DNA of 8,241 bases from Pyrodictiaceae archaeon (GTDB lineage Archaea > Thermoproteota > Thermoprotei_A > Sulfolobales > Pyrodictiaceae): assembly GCA_027046525.1 (NCBI GenBank), contig JALTYD010000241.1:839-9079 (forward strand), written 5' to 3'. Position numbers and translations under genes: made by a program. This document shows, piece by piece, positions 1 through 6,024 of this stretch. The notes under the pieces were generated by a model. The model did not search any database. It was not told the origin of the DNA and saw only the letters and a list, made by a program, of their open reading frames with translations. How positions within the stretch are numbered: position 1 is the first letter of the stretch; every line of letters begins with the position of its first letter.

Positions 1-951
1 GGGGTTAAGTGGAGAGATAGTTATGAGTGGCTTCGTGGTAGGAGGCTTAGAGTTGATGAAGCTAGAGTTAGATCTGATTTAGGGCTTGCTGCTAGGCTTG
101 CAAGGATTGTTTTTGCTAGGAGTTTGCTTGAGGGTGTTACATTTGTTGCTGTGACTGGGAGATTTGCTGCTAATGTGCGGGGGTGGTTGTCTCTGCCTGT
201 GAGGCCTAGGGTTGTGTTTATGCCTACGGTTATTGATAGGAGGGGGTGGCCTTCTATAGAGAGTATTGGTGAGGAGGTTGAGAGGCTTAGGATACCTCTG
301 AGTGATGGGCTTGCTAGAGTTGGTGTTTTTGTACATAGTCTTGGGACTACTAGTTCTAGGAGTCTATTGGAGTCTTTGAGGATTGCTGCTGAGTATGGTG
401 GTGTGTTTGGGCTTCATCTTAGTGAGGGTAGAGCTGAATCGTATTTGTTGGAGAGGAGTATTGATGGTGGGCCTAGGCCTGCTAGGATTGTAGCTGTGCA
501 TTGTATTGATGATGGGCCTCCTCGAGGTGTTTCTTGTATAGCTTGTCCAGTTTCTAATCTAGTATTGTATGGTAGGACTAGGGGGAGTCTAGATGGGGTT
601 GATGGGTTTGGGAGTGATTGGCCTCTGCTGCTAGGTAGTGTAGCTAGGCATCTTCCTGTGTTTCTTAGAGTTTATCGTGGTAGGTTGGAGGAGGTTTTGG
701 AGAGAGCTACTGTGGGTGGCTATAGAGCGTATATGGTTGATTATAGTGGTGATTTTGTGGGTTATGATGAAGAGCTTGGTAGGGTTCTAGAGGGTGGTGT
801 GTTGCCTAGGTGGGTTTTTGTTGCTGGTGAGCCTGTTGTTGTTGAGGGTGTTCTTCGAGGAGTTAGTGTGAGTTATTGGGATGTGTTACGTGCTAATAGA
901 GAGTTGGTTGAAGAAGCTATTGAGAAGTATAGAGTTGATGGTTTTGAGTAA
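1..951 (+). CDS. Amidohydrolase family protein (TrzA/MtaD-type), 5'-partial
   Basis: The reading frame is open from base 1 to the TAA ending at 951 (316 codons visible), so the N-terminus lies outside the window. The visible part is the second half of a metal-dependent amidohydrolase TIM barrel. It has HLSE at 415-426 (strand-5 metal histidine and the acid that follows it), VHC at 496-504 (strand-6 His), CPVSN followed by a glycine at 544-573 (the CPxSNxxLxxG signature of the chlorohydrolase/SAH-deaminase branch) and GSDW at 610-621 (strand-8 Asp). A typical C-terminus follows, with ATVGGYRA and then VFVAGEPVVVEG, which would return to the small beta domain. The HxH of strand 1 should be upstream. 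Family members hydrolyse or deaminate cyclic and aryl C-N bonds in the cytoplasm; the substrate cannot be told here. The segment between GSDW and the C-terminus looks shorter than usual. TTG at 124 is an internal codon, not the start. Confidence 0.82.
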   Translation, partial: GVKWRDSYEWLRGRRLRVDEARVRSDLGLAARLARIVFARSLLEGVTFVAVTGRFAANVRGWLSLPVRPRVVFMPTVIDRRGWPSIESIGEEVERLRIPLSDGLARVGVFVHSLGTTSSRSLLESLRIAAEYGGVFGLHLSEGRAESYLLERSIDGGPRPARIVAVHCIDDGPPRGVSCIACPVSNLVLYGRTRGSLDGVDGFGSDWPLLLGSVARHLPVFLRVYRGRLEEVLERATVGGYRAYMVDYSGDFVGYDEELGRVLEGGVLPRWVFVAGEPVVVEGVLRGVSVSYWDVLRANRELVEEAIEKYRVDGFE

Positions 952-986
952 TTTTATAGTGTCTGGTGTATAGGTTTAGTATATAG
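949..986 (+). promoter_or_regulatory. Promoter-like AT-rich stretch before the DUF1028 gene
   Basis: The 56-base gap between the two plus-strand genes holds two TATA-like elements: TTTTATAG at 952-959 and TTTAGTATATAG at 975-986. The first would place transcription start near 982, giving a short leader that includes the ribosome site. The second would place it close to the ATG at 1008. This is inference from spacing alone; read-through from the amidohydrolase gene is equally possible. Confidence 0.28.
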
Positions 987-995
987 AGTTTGTCT

Positions 996-1003
996 GGGGT
1001 GAT
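996..1003 (+). promoter_or_regulatory. Ribosome binding site of the DUF1028 gene
   Basis: GGGGTGAT matches the archaeal anti-Shine-Dalgarno (GGAGGTGAT-type) and ends 4 bases before the ATG at 1008. It lies downstream of the in-frame TTG at 990, so it decides the start in favour of 1008. Confidence 0.65.
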
Positions 1004-1007
1004 TGTT

Positions 1008-1682
1008 ATGAGTAGTGTTTTTCTTATTGGTACTTTCTCTATAGTTGCTAGAGATCCTGTTAGTGGTGATTTTGGTGTTGCTGTATCGACTGCTGCGCCA
1101 GCAGTGGGTGCTTTAGCGCCTCATGCTGCTCCTGGTGTAGCTGCTATTTCGACTCAGTCGTTTGTCAATGTTGATCTTGGGCGTCTGGGTTTGAAGCTTG
1201 TAGAAGTTGGGCTTAGAGTAGATACGGCGCTTGAGGCTTTGCTTAGTGAGGATCCTCATAGAGAGTGGAGACAAGTTATTGGTGTTGATAGGTATACTGT
1301 TTATGGTTATAGTGGTAGTAAGTGTGTTGAGTGGTTTGGCCATATTGTTGAGAAGGATTTTGCAGTTGCTGGTAATATGTTGTCTGGTCCTAGAGTCTTA
1401 GAGGCTATGGTTGATGCTTATAAGGAGAGTAGAGGATTGGAGTTTCCTCTTAGGCTTCTTAGGGCTTTGAAAGCCGGAGAGGAGGCTGGTGGTGATAAGA
1501 GGGGGAGGCAGTCTGCTGCTCTTCTTGTTGCTTCTAGTAGTCCTAGGTGGGAGTATAACTTGAGAGTTGATGATCATCCTTCTCCTGTAGATGAGCTTCT
1601 TAGAGTGTACGAGGTTGTGAAGAAGAGGACTAGAGAGTTTAGTGAGCAGTATGGTGATCTTATGAGTATAATAAAGTTGTAG
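1008..1682 (+). CDS. DUF1028 family protein, putative Ntn-hydrolase
   Basis: This 224-residue protein carries the whole DUF1028 signature. Residues 9-17 read TFSIVARDP; SxxAVGxxxPHAxxGVxAxxTQ-like sequence follows (27-50); then come GSKCVEW (103-109), AVAGNMLSGPRVLEAM (119-134), GGDKRGRQSAALLV (161-174) and LRVDDHPSPVDELL (185-198). Structures of family members show an Ntn-hydrolase-like fold; the enzymatic role is not established to my knowledge. Thr9 aligns with the family's N-terminal Thr, which in many bacterial members directly follows Met. Here eight residues precede it and no start codon lies between, so an active Ntn enzyme would need processing at Gly8-Thr9. ATG at 1008 is chosen over TTG at 990 because of the ribosome site at 996-1003. 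About 25 charged C-terminal residues extend past the core. It follows the amidohydrolase gene in the same direction, which suggests a linked C-N hydrolysis role (inference). Confidence 0.9.
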   Translation: MSSVFLIGTFSIVARDPVSGDFGVAVSTAAPAVGALAPHAAPGVAAISTQSFVNVDLGRLGLKLVEVGLRVDTALEALLSEDPHREWRQVIGVDRYTVYGYSGSKCVEWFGHIVEKDFAVAGNMLSGPRVLEAMVDAYKESRGLEFPLRLLRALKAGEEAGGDKRGRQSAALLVASSSPRWEYNLRVDDHPSPVDELLRVYEVVKKRTREFSEQYGDLMSIIKL

Positions 1683-1687
1683 TAGTG

Positions 1688-1696
1688 TTTTCTTCT
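1688..1696 (+). terminator. Possible T-rich terminator after the DUF1028 gene
   Basis: TTTTCTTCT starts 5 bases after the TAG, with a second in-frame TAG directly behind the first. Archaeal termination commonly uses such T-runs. It sits in the 12-base space between convergent genes and overlaps the end of the opposing gene. Confidence 0.3.
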
Positions 1697-2102
1697 AGTC
1701 TGTTCCTGCTAGTAGTATTGTTGCTGCTGTAGCTGCTAGGAATGGTATTGCTATGAAGAGTATACTTGTTATGAGTATTGCGAAGAATACACCTGATTTT
1801 ATTGTCATTGTTAGGAATTCTGTTAGTGTTATTGATGTTGCTCTTTCAGTGTATGCTCCGTAGGCTATGAACCTAGTAGTAGTGTATGCTATTGATCCTA
1901 AGATACTCGCTATTATTGCTAGTATTAGGAGCTCAGCAGAGCTTGTTCTAAATTTGAGGCCTATTGTTGCATATATTGCACCTGAGAGTATTCCTGCTAG
2001 TACTAGTCCTGCGACTCTACCAGCTACTAGTTCTAGAGCTAGAGAGAATAAGACTATTGTTAAGAGTGCTACTATGAATGCAGCTATAGTTGTGTGTTTC
2101 AA
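1695..2102 (-). CDS. Small four-pass membrane protein of unknown function
   Basis: I do not recognise this 135-residue protein. It is strongly hydrophobic with about four membrane segments (roughly residues 5-25, 28-49, 57-78 and 102-133). The only notable polar stretch is a short loop near residues 84-95 containing TERATS. It starts with TTG at 2102-2100 in a TTGA overlap with the stop of the preceding gene. An in-frame TGA sits directly upstream of the TTG, and no other start codon occurs for many residues, so the start is well fixed. A GAGGGG about 8 bases upstream can act as the ribosome site. It is the last gene of the importer cluster, and the 4-base overlap points to coupled translation with the 87-residue membrane protein before it. 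Codon use (A-ending) agrees with the other minus-strand genes. Confidence 0.72.
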   Translation of the reverse strand: MKHTTIAAFIVALLTIVLFSLALELVAGRVAGLVLAGILSGAIYATIGLKFRTSSAELLILAIIASILGSIAYTTTRFIAYGAYTERATSITLTEFLTMTIKSGVFFAILITSILFIAIPFLAATAATILLAGTD

Positions 2103-2362
2103 TCACCTAGCCCCTCTTTGATTTTCTCCATGTGTTTTGTGAGAGTATAGAGTAGGTAGCCGAATATTGCCATAAATGCAATAATCTGTAGTACTATTCT
2201 CGCGTAGTAGTTTATGGGTAGTATTGATAGTGTGTAGTATATAGGGAATGAGAGGTAGGCGAGAGATAAACCTATGAGGATTGGTTTTAGACGTATGTTA
2301 AAGTGACCGTATATGAATAAGCCTATTCCAATAGCTAGTGGGATTACTACTTCCCATACCAA
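2099..2362 (-). CDS. Small three-pass membrane protein of unknown function
   Basis: This 87-residue hydrophobic protein has about three membrane segments (roughly residues 4-20, 25-45 and 55-75) and a charged C-terminal tail (KHMEKIKEGLGD), probably cytoplasmic. I do not recognise a family. The start is TTG at 2362-2360, preceded by a GTGGGGGT ribosome site about 9 bases upstream that lies in the 17-base gap after the two-pass ectodomain protein gene. Its stop overlaps the TTG of the next gene by 4 bases. The tight linkage to another small membrane protein suggests the two form a complex, perhaps with the permeases upstream; this is inference from gene order only. Confidence 0.7.
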   Translation of the reverse strand: MVWEVVIPLAIGIGLFIYGHFNIRLKPILIGLSLAYLSFPIYYTLSILPINYYARIVLQIIAFMAIFGYLLYTLTKHMEKIKEGLGD

Positions 2363-2379
2363 AGAGTTAAACCCCCACT

Positions 2380-3234
2380 TTATGTTTCTCTTATTAGCCT
2401 CTTATATTTAGCAATACTACGTACTAAGAGGAAGAAGAAGAGAGATGGTAGTAGGATTAGTATATTACTCTGCCCTAGTAGGAGGTAGTAGTTGTCTCCG
2501 AGTACTCTGAGTTTGACTAGATTTAGTAGTGTGGCTTCAAAACCTATCTCTACATCGGTGTAGCATCCATCGACTATGTATTCGCAGCTAGGCGGGCTAC
2601 ATGTAAAGCTCTCGTATCTTGTTTCTCTGTTTTCTTCTCTGTAGAGTTTTACTAGTATTTTTGTCTCTCTACTGTTCTCTATCGATATTCTTGGTCTACA
2701 TTTATCCGGGTAGAAGACGAAGTGTAGCTGGAAGGGAGGGTATTCTACTAGTGAGTCGAAGCTTGATTTGTACTTAGTGTCTACTAGAGCTACTGGGATA
2801 GTAGCACCAGTTAGACTGTCTATGAAGTATATTGTGTGTCTCTGATCTGCTTCTAGTATAGCTGTTCTATTCTTCTTCACGAATACTATGTTTTTTTCTT
2901 GGCTCCAGTTGTAGATACCGTAGTCTAGTGTTTTGTTTGATACTAGTAGTGTTACTCCTACTTGTGCTCCTCTTGCCCAGGTAGAGTTTTCCATTATTAT
3001 CTTGTAGAGTGTAGCTCTGAGGAGGATATTTTCGTAGGATATAGTATGAGTTAGTTGTTCTAGCCTGTTAGCTCCTAGGATCCCGTCTATGGGTATTTCT
3101 GGGTTAGTATAGTATAGTAGTGTTATTAGAGAGATAGAGAGTATGAGTAGGAGAGAGTATGTTTTTATCTTGTTTCTGAGTTTGGTCTTTTTTTCTCTTA
3201 GGAGTTTCTGTCTTTTTTCTCTCTTTTTCGCCAC
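2380..3234 (-). CDS. Two-pass membrane protein with extracytoplasmic domain, unknown function
   Basis: This is a 284-residue protein that I do not recognise. The first 24 residues are extremely basic (VAKKREKRQK and onward), followed by a membrane segment at about 26-42. A roughly 210-residue polar domain comes next, then a second membrane segment at about 255-272 and a basic tail (RSIAKYKRLIRET). The positive-inside rule puts both ends in the cytoplasm and the middle outside. That agrees with four N-glycosylation sequons in the middle (N83, N100, N109, N122) and four cysteines (179, 212, 217, 224) that could form disulfides. The frame stays open to 3357, but that part only mirrors the permease gene. 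GTG at 3234-3232 is chosen because AGGAGG, partly within the permease stop region, lies 10 bases upstream. The start is 14 bases after the permease stop. It may be an accessory subunit of the importer (inference). Confidence 0.75.
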   Translation of the reverse strand: MAKKREKRQKLLREKKTKLRNKIKTYSLLLILSISLITLLYYTNPEIPIDGILGANRLEQLTHTISYENILLRATLYKIIMENSTWARGAQVGVTLLVSNKTLDYGIYNWSQEKNIVFVKKNRTAILEADQRHTIYFIDSLTGATIPVALVDTKYKSSFDSLVEYPPFQLHFVFYPDKCRPRISIENSRETKILVKLYREENRETRYESFTCSPPSCEYIVDGCYTDVEIGFEATLLNLVKLRVLGDNYYLLLGQSNILILLPSLFFFLLVRSIAKYKRLIRET

Positions 3235-3244
3235 TATGTCTGAG

Positions 3245-3250
3245 CCTCCT
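3245..3250 (-). promoter_or_regulatory. Ribosome binding site fixing the GTG start at 3234
   Basis: AGGAGG on the minus strand begins inside the TAG stop of the DppC-type permease and ends 10 bases before the GTG at 3234-3232. The layout suggests that ribosomes finishing the permease can reinitiate on the next gene. Confidence 0.55.
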
Positions 3251-4820
3251 ATCTCCTGAGCCTCGGGTTTACTATCTCGTCTAGTGCTAGGCCTATTAGT
3301 GCGAAGCCTATTGAGATACCTACTAGGCCTAGTATTGGAGGCATTATCCACCACCATGCATTGTTGAGGAAGCCTCCTCCCCAGTAGGATTCTGATATCA
3401 TTCTACCCCATGTGGGTGCTTCAGGGTCTCCGAATCCTATTAGCTGTATTCCTGCTTCGAATGCTATTACACCTGGTACGCTCATGACGATACTGTATAC
3501 TACGTATGGTATAACTTGTGGAGCTATATGTCTTGTTAGGATCCAGAGATCTCCAGCGCCTATTGCTCGTGCTGCTTCTACGTAGAGGCTGCTTCTGAGT
3601 GTAGATGTCCAGTGTCTGACTGTTCTAGCTACTCCTGGCCATGCTAGGAGTATGAGTACTGCGTAGATTATGTATAGTGATCTACCGAATACTATTCCTA
3701 CTACCATTACCATTGGTAGTAGTGGTATGAAGTATACAAGGTCTATTGTGAATGTTAGTGCGTGGTCTGTTAGAGTTCCTAGTTTGTAGCCAGCTATTAG
3801 TCCTACTGCTAGGCCGAGGATTACTATTGCTGTTGATACTGCTAGGCCGAGGACTACTGCTGATCTTGCTCCATAGACAAACTGTGCCCATACATCTGCG
3901 CCCATGTAGTTTGTTCCTAGGATACCATGTGCATCACCTTTGATGAAGAGATGTACAGGTTTTACTACTACTCGTAGACTTGCATTCTCAGGGCATCTGA
4001 TCATGAAGTCCATTGGGTTACAATAGTATGTTATATTTACTAGTATTCTTAGCCTAGTATCTTTTTCTAGTACTAGTTCTTTAGCAGCATTTACACCTTC
4101 TATTAGTCCTTCCATTGTCTTAATATCTACATATGGCTGTATCCTATTGAGTATAGGATTGGGTAGAGTAGCTGCTATACTCCTATTGAGTGGCTCGTTT
4201 AGATACTGGTAGAGTGTGAATATTCTCTGGCCTATCTCGTCGTAGAATACATAGAAGCCTCTTGGTATCACTATTCCTTCTGCTATCTCTAGAGTAGCAT
4301 TCTGTTCTACTAGGTCTATATTCTCGATAGCGAATTTTATATTGTACCATGCTATGTTCTCTGTAATATTTATTGCTGTTATGTGGGATTCTAGGTATAG
4401 TGATTTAGCTGGTCTGTAGGGGTATTCTAGTAGTTCTTCGCTAGCCAGTACTATGTTGGCTTCTCCAGTACCTGTTATTATGACTTCTGCTCCTCCTTCT
4501 TCGAGCTGTCTATATTCTACTTCTACTGTTTCATCTCCCTTCTTTTCTAGGAGCTTGAATGTCTTGAAGTAGAAGTCTACATTCCGAGGAACATCTGGTG
4601 GTGCAGCCCATGAAGGCATGGCAAAATCAGCAGCAATAGCTGTATCTCTATAGGAGTACTCTGTTATGTAGTCTGCTAGTCCACCGAGTAGTGTGAAGAA
4701 TACTACTATTGTTACACCTGCAATAGCACTCTTCTTCTTGAAGAGTATAGAGAGGAAGTCTCTTAAGCTTCTGATTTTCTCTCTAACTGCTGTTGTAGTC
4801 CGTATTCTAGCTCTAGCCAA
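3249..4820 (-). CDS. ABC importer permease, DppC/OppC type, with large extracytoplasmic insertion
   Basis: This is the inner-membrane channel subunit of a di/oligopeptide-type ABC importer. The 523-residue protein has a cytoplasmic N-terminus, a first membrane segment at about 33-49, then about 240 polar residues (55-297) before the canonical permease core. The core starts with LGTNYMGADVWAQFVYGARS (301-320), the equivalent of LGTDxxGRDVxSRxxYGAR. Five further membrane segments follow. The EAA loop is at 413-434 (YVEAARAIGAGDLWILTRHIAP), which contacts the ATPase, and GFGDPEAPTWGRMI (462-475) is also typical of DppC. Usual family length is about 280-310, so nearly all the excess is the first outside loop. 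That loop has five sequons (N151, N174, N212, N262, N279) and a cysteine pair (C267, C276). The start is TTG at 4820-4818 with GGGGT just upstream, 6 bases after the DppB-type gene. Confidence 0.92.
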   Translation of the reverse strand: MARARIRTTTAVREKIRSLRDFLSILFKKKSAIAGVTIVVFFTLLGGLADYITEYSYRDTAIAADFAMPSWAAPPDVPRNVDFYFKTFKLLEKKGDETVEVEYRQLEEGGAEVIITGTGEANIVLASEELLEYPYRPAKSLYLESHITAINITENIAWYNIKFAIENIDLVEQNATLEIAEGIVIPRGFYVFYDEIGQRIFTLYQYLNEPLNRSIAATLPNPILNRIQPYVDIKTMEGLIEGVNAAKELVLEKDTRLRILVNITYYCNPMDFMIRCPENASLRVVVKPVHLFIKGDAHGILGTNYMGADVWAQFVYGARSAVVLGLAVSTAIVILGLAVGLIAGYKLGTLTDHALTFTIDLVYFIPLLPMVMVVGIVFGRSLYIIYAVLILLAWPGVARTVRHWTSTLRSSLYVEAARAIGAGDLWILTRHIAPQVIPYVVYSIVMSVPGVIAFEAGIQLIGFGDPEAPTWGRMISESYWGGGFLNNAWWWIMPPILGLVGISIGFALIGLALDEIVNPRLRR

Positions 4821-4826
4821 TTCTAT

Positions 4827-5855
4827 CTACCCCTTTGCTCTAGCTTTAGGATCGAGGAGTAGGAGGAGGAGTTCTGCGACAAATAGAGATACTACTATTA
4901 GTGTTGCTGAGATTGCAAAGAAGGCTGTCATCACAGGGAAGTCCCAGTTGAGGAAAGCTTGGTATGAGAAATAGGCTATTCCAGGCCAGTTGCCTACGAT
5001 CTCGAATATTAGTGCTCCACCAAAGATACCTGGTACTGCATATGCTAGTTGTACCATGAGTGGAGGTCTAACATTAGGTACTACGTGCTTCCTTAGTACA
5101 TAGCGTGGTGCTCCGCCCTTAGCTAGAGCTACCATAGAGTAGTCGCTTCCTAGCTCAGAGATTACTATTTGTCTGATGAAGTATATCCATGGCCCTGTCC
5201 AAGCTAGTGTACCAGCCATTATTAGTGGTGTCATGTACCACAAGAGGTACTTGAAAGCCTCTATATCTGCTACTTCTATCGAGGGAGGTTTCACTGGTAG
5301 AGGGAAGATATAGATACCCCATAGTCTCTTAGGTAGGTATGCTAGGAAGTAGTATATGAGTAGTAGTATTAGCCAGGAGGGTACAATGTAGGAGATAATA
5401 GCTCCTTGTGTTAGAGCAGCATCGAGTTTCTTGCCACGGTGCTGAGCACTTACAATACCTAGGTAGTAGCCGATAGTTATTGGTAGTATAGTGAGTATAG
5501 TATAGAGAGATAATGTGTATGGTAGACGGACAGCTATCTCGCTAAGTACTGGTCTTTGTGTAAAGATAGATATACCGAAATTGAATGAAAGTGTATTCTT
5601 CATGTATAGTATAAACTGGTCGGGGAATAATGGTCTATCTAGACCAAATCTCTTCATAGCTTCTTCTATCCACAGGTTAAACCTGGGGTCCTCTGCTGTC
5701 CTCCTAAGAGCAGCTATAACTGGGTCAGCTAGTGGATTTCCTCCAGCTGCTAGAACAGGCAACACTCTGATGATAATGAAGTAGGAAGCTATAACTGCTA
5801 AGTATGTAACTATCATTCTAACTCCAAGTTTCGCTAAGTGAGAACTTATGCTCAT
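4827..5855 (-). CDS. ABC importer permease, DppB/OppB type
   Basis: This 342-residue protein is the partner channel subunit of a di/oligopeptide-type importer. It has an N-terminal membrane segment (about 15-36), an outside loop with FGLDRPLFPDQFILYMKNTL (70-89) matching the DppB GLDxPxxxQYxxYxxN pattern, and FNFGIS (91-96). LPYTLSLYTI opens the core helices (about 113-136, 149-171, 205-225 and 268-284). The EAA loop, DYSMVALAKGGAPRYVLRKH (238-257), precedes the last helix (about 308-334), and the protein ends in LLDPKAR. Length and order are normal for the family. ATG at 5855-5853 is chosen over the upstream ATG at 5894 because GGGAGG lies 6 bases before it and the family homology begins there. 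The gene is separated from the binding-protein gene by 169 bases but only 6 bases from the DppC-type gene. Confidence 0.93.
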   Translation of the reverse strand: MSISSHLAKLGVRMIVTYLAVIASYFIIIRVLPVLAAGGNPLADPVIAALRRTAEDPRFNLWIEEAMKRFGLDRPLFPDQFILYMKNTLSFNFGISIFTQRPVLSEIAVRLPYTLSLYTILTILPITIGYYLGIVSAQHRGKKLDAALTQGAIISYIVPSWLILLLIYYFLAYLPKRLWGIYIFPLPVKPPSIEVADIEAFKYLLWYMTPLIMAGTLAWTGPWIYFIRQIVISELGSDYSMVALAKGGAPRYVLRKHVVPNVRPPLMVQLAYAVPGIFGGALIFEIVGNWPGIAYFSYQAFLNWDFPVMTAFFAISATLIVVSLFVAELLLLLLDPKARAKG

Positions 5856-5861
5856 TACCTT

Positions 5862-5867
5862 CCTCCC
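5862..5867 (-). promoter_or_regulatory. Ribosome binding site of the DppB-type gene
   Basis: GGGAGG on the minus strand ends 6 bases before the ATG at 5855-5853. It lies inside the longer frame that could start at 5894 and therefore supports the shorter protein. Confidence 0.65.
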
Positions 5868-5891
5868 AGCACTACAGAAGAAAGACGAATA

Positions 5892-5903
5892 CATTAAAAA
5901 ACT
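5892..5903 (-). promoter_or_regulatory. Candidate TATA element for the permease operon
   Basis: The minus strand reads TTTTTTAATG preceded by purine-rich AGAAG, resembling an archaeal TATA box with a BRE. The expected transcription start about 25 bases downstream falls near 5871, leaving a short leader that just contains the GGGAGG ribosome site. Other A/T runs in the same gap (about 5930-5990) could also serve. Confidence 0.35.
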
Positions 5904-6018
5904 TCTTCAAGAAACTTAGTAGACCACTTTCTAGCAATAATGTAGTTGATAAAACTGAAAATCCTGAGATATTTTTGATCTAAAATAGAAATACGATGAA
6001 GATATGAGAAGCTAGTCT

Positions 6019-6024
6019 AAAAAA
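6019..6024 (-). terminator. T-run terminator after the binding-protein gene
   Basis: Six T residues on the minus strand follow the TAA of the binding-protein gene immediately. Poly-T is the usual intrinsic archaeal signal. A single run of six probably gives partial termination only. Confidence 0.38.

Larger units (their letters stand above)
5856..6024 (-). other. AT-rich intergenic gap between binding-protein and permease genes
   Basis: This is the largest non-coding stretch in the window, clearly more AT-rich than the genes. It begins with a T6 run directly after the binding-protein stop and ends with a TATA-like element and a ribosome site for the DppB-type gene. I see no tRNA-like fold, no strong inverted repeat and no credible small ORF in it. 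It probably lets the binding protein be made at a different level from the channel. Confidence 0.5.

Noticed and set aside
79..336. Minus-strand open frame rich in Pro, Asn and Arg
   Set aside because: It is the antisense shadow of the amidohydrolase frame with low-complexity composition.
990..1007. TTG start of the DUF1028 gene at 990
   Set aside because: The strong GGGGTGAT site at 996-1003 serves the ATG at 1008; family homology begins after that ATG.
1867..2121. Plus-strand open frame across the small membrane protein genes
   Set aside because: It is antisense to two convincing, overlapping membrane-protein genes and has no ribosome site or recognisable features.
3235..3357. Upstream extension of the ectodomain protein gene (41 more codons)
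   Set aside because: It lies within the conserved 3' end of the DppC-type permease in another frame, reads as Ser/Arg/Asn-rich shadow sequence, and a good AGGAGG site points to GTG at 3234.
3752..3943. Leucine-rich plus-strand open frame
   Set aside because: It is antisense to the permease core; its composition follows from the complement of A-ending codons of the permease.
1695..4500. Recurrent CTACTAGT/TAGTAGTA words suggesting a repeat array
   Set aside because: Spacing is irregular and the words fall in coding frames with A-ending codons; there are no uniform spacers, so it is neither a CRISPR nor a tandem array.
4693..4974. Plus-strand open frame with a basic middle part
   Set aside because: It is antisense across the junction of the two permease genes, both of which have clear family motifs.
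5856..5894. Longer start of the DppB-type permease at the ATG at 5894
   Set aside because: The ribosome site GGGAGG for the inner ATG lies inside this extension, the 13 extra residues match nothing typical of the family, and a TATA-like element overlaps the upstream ATG.
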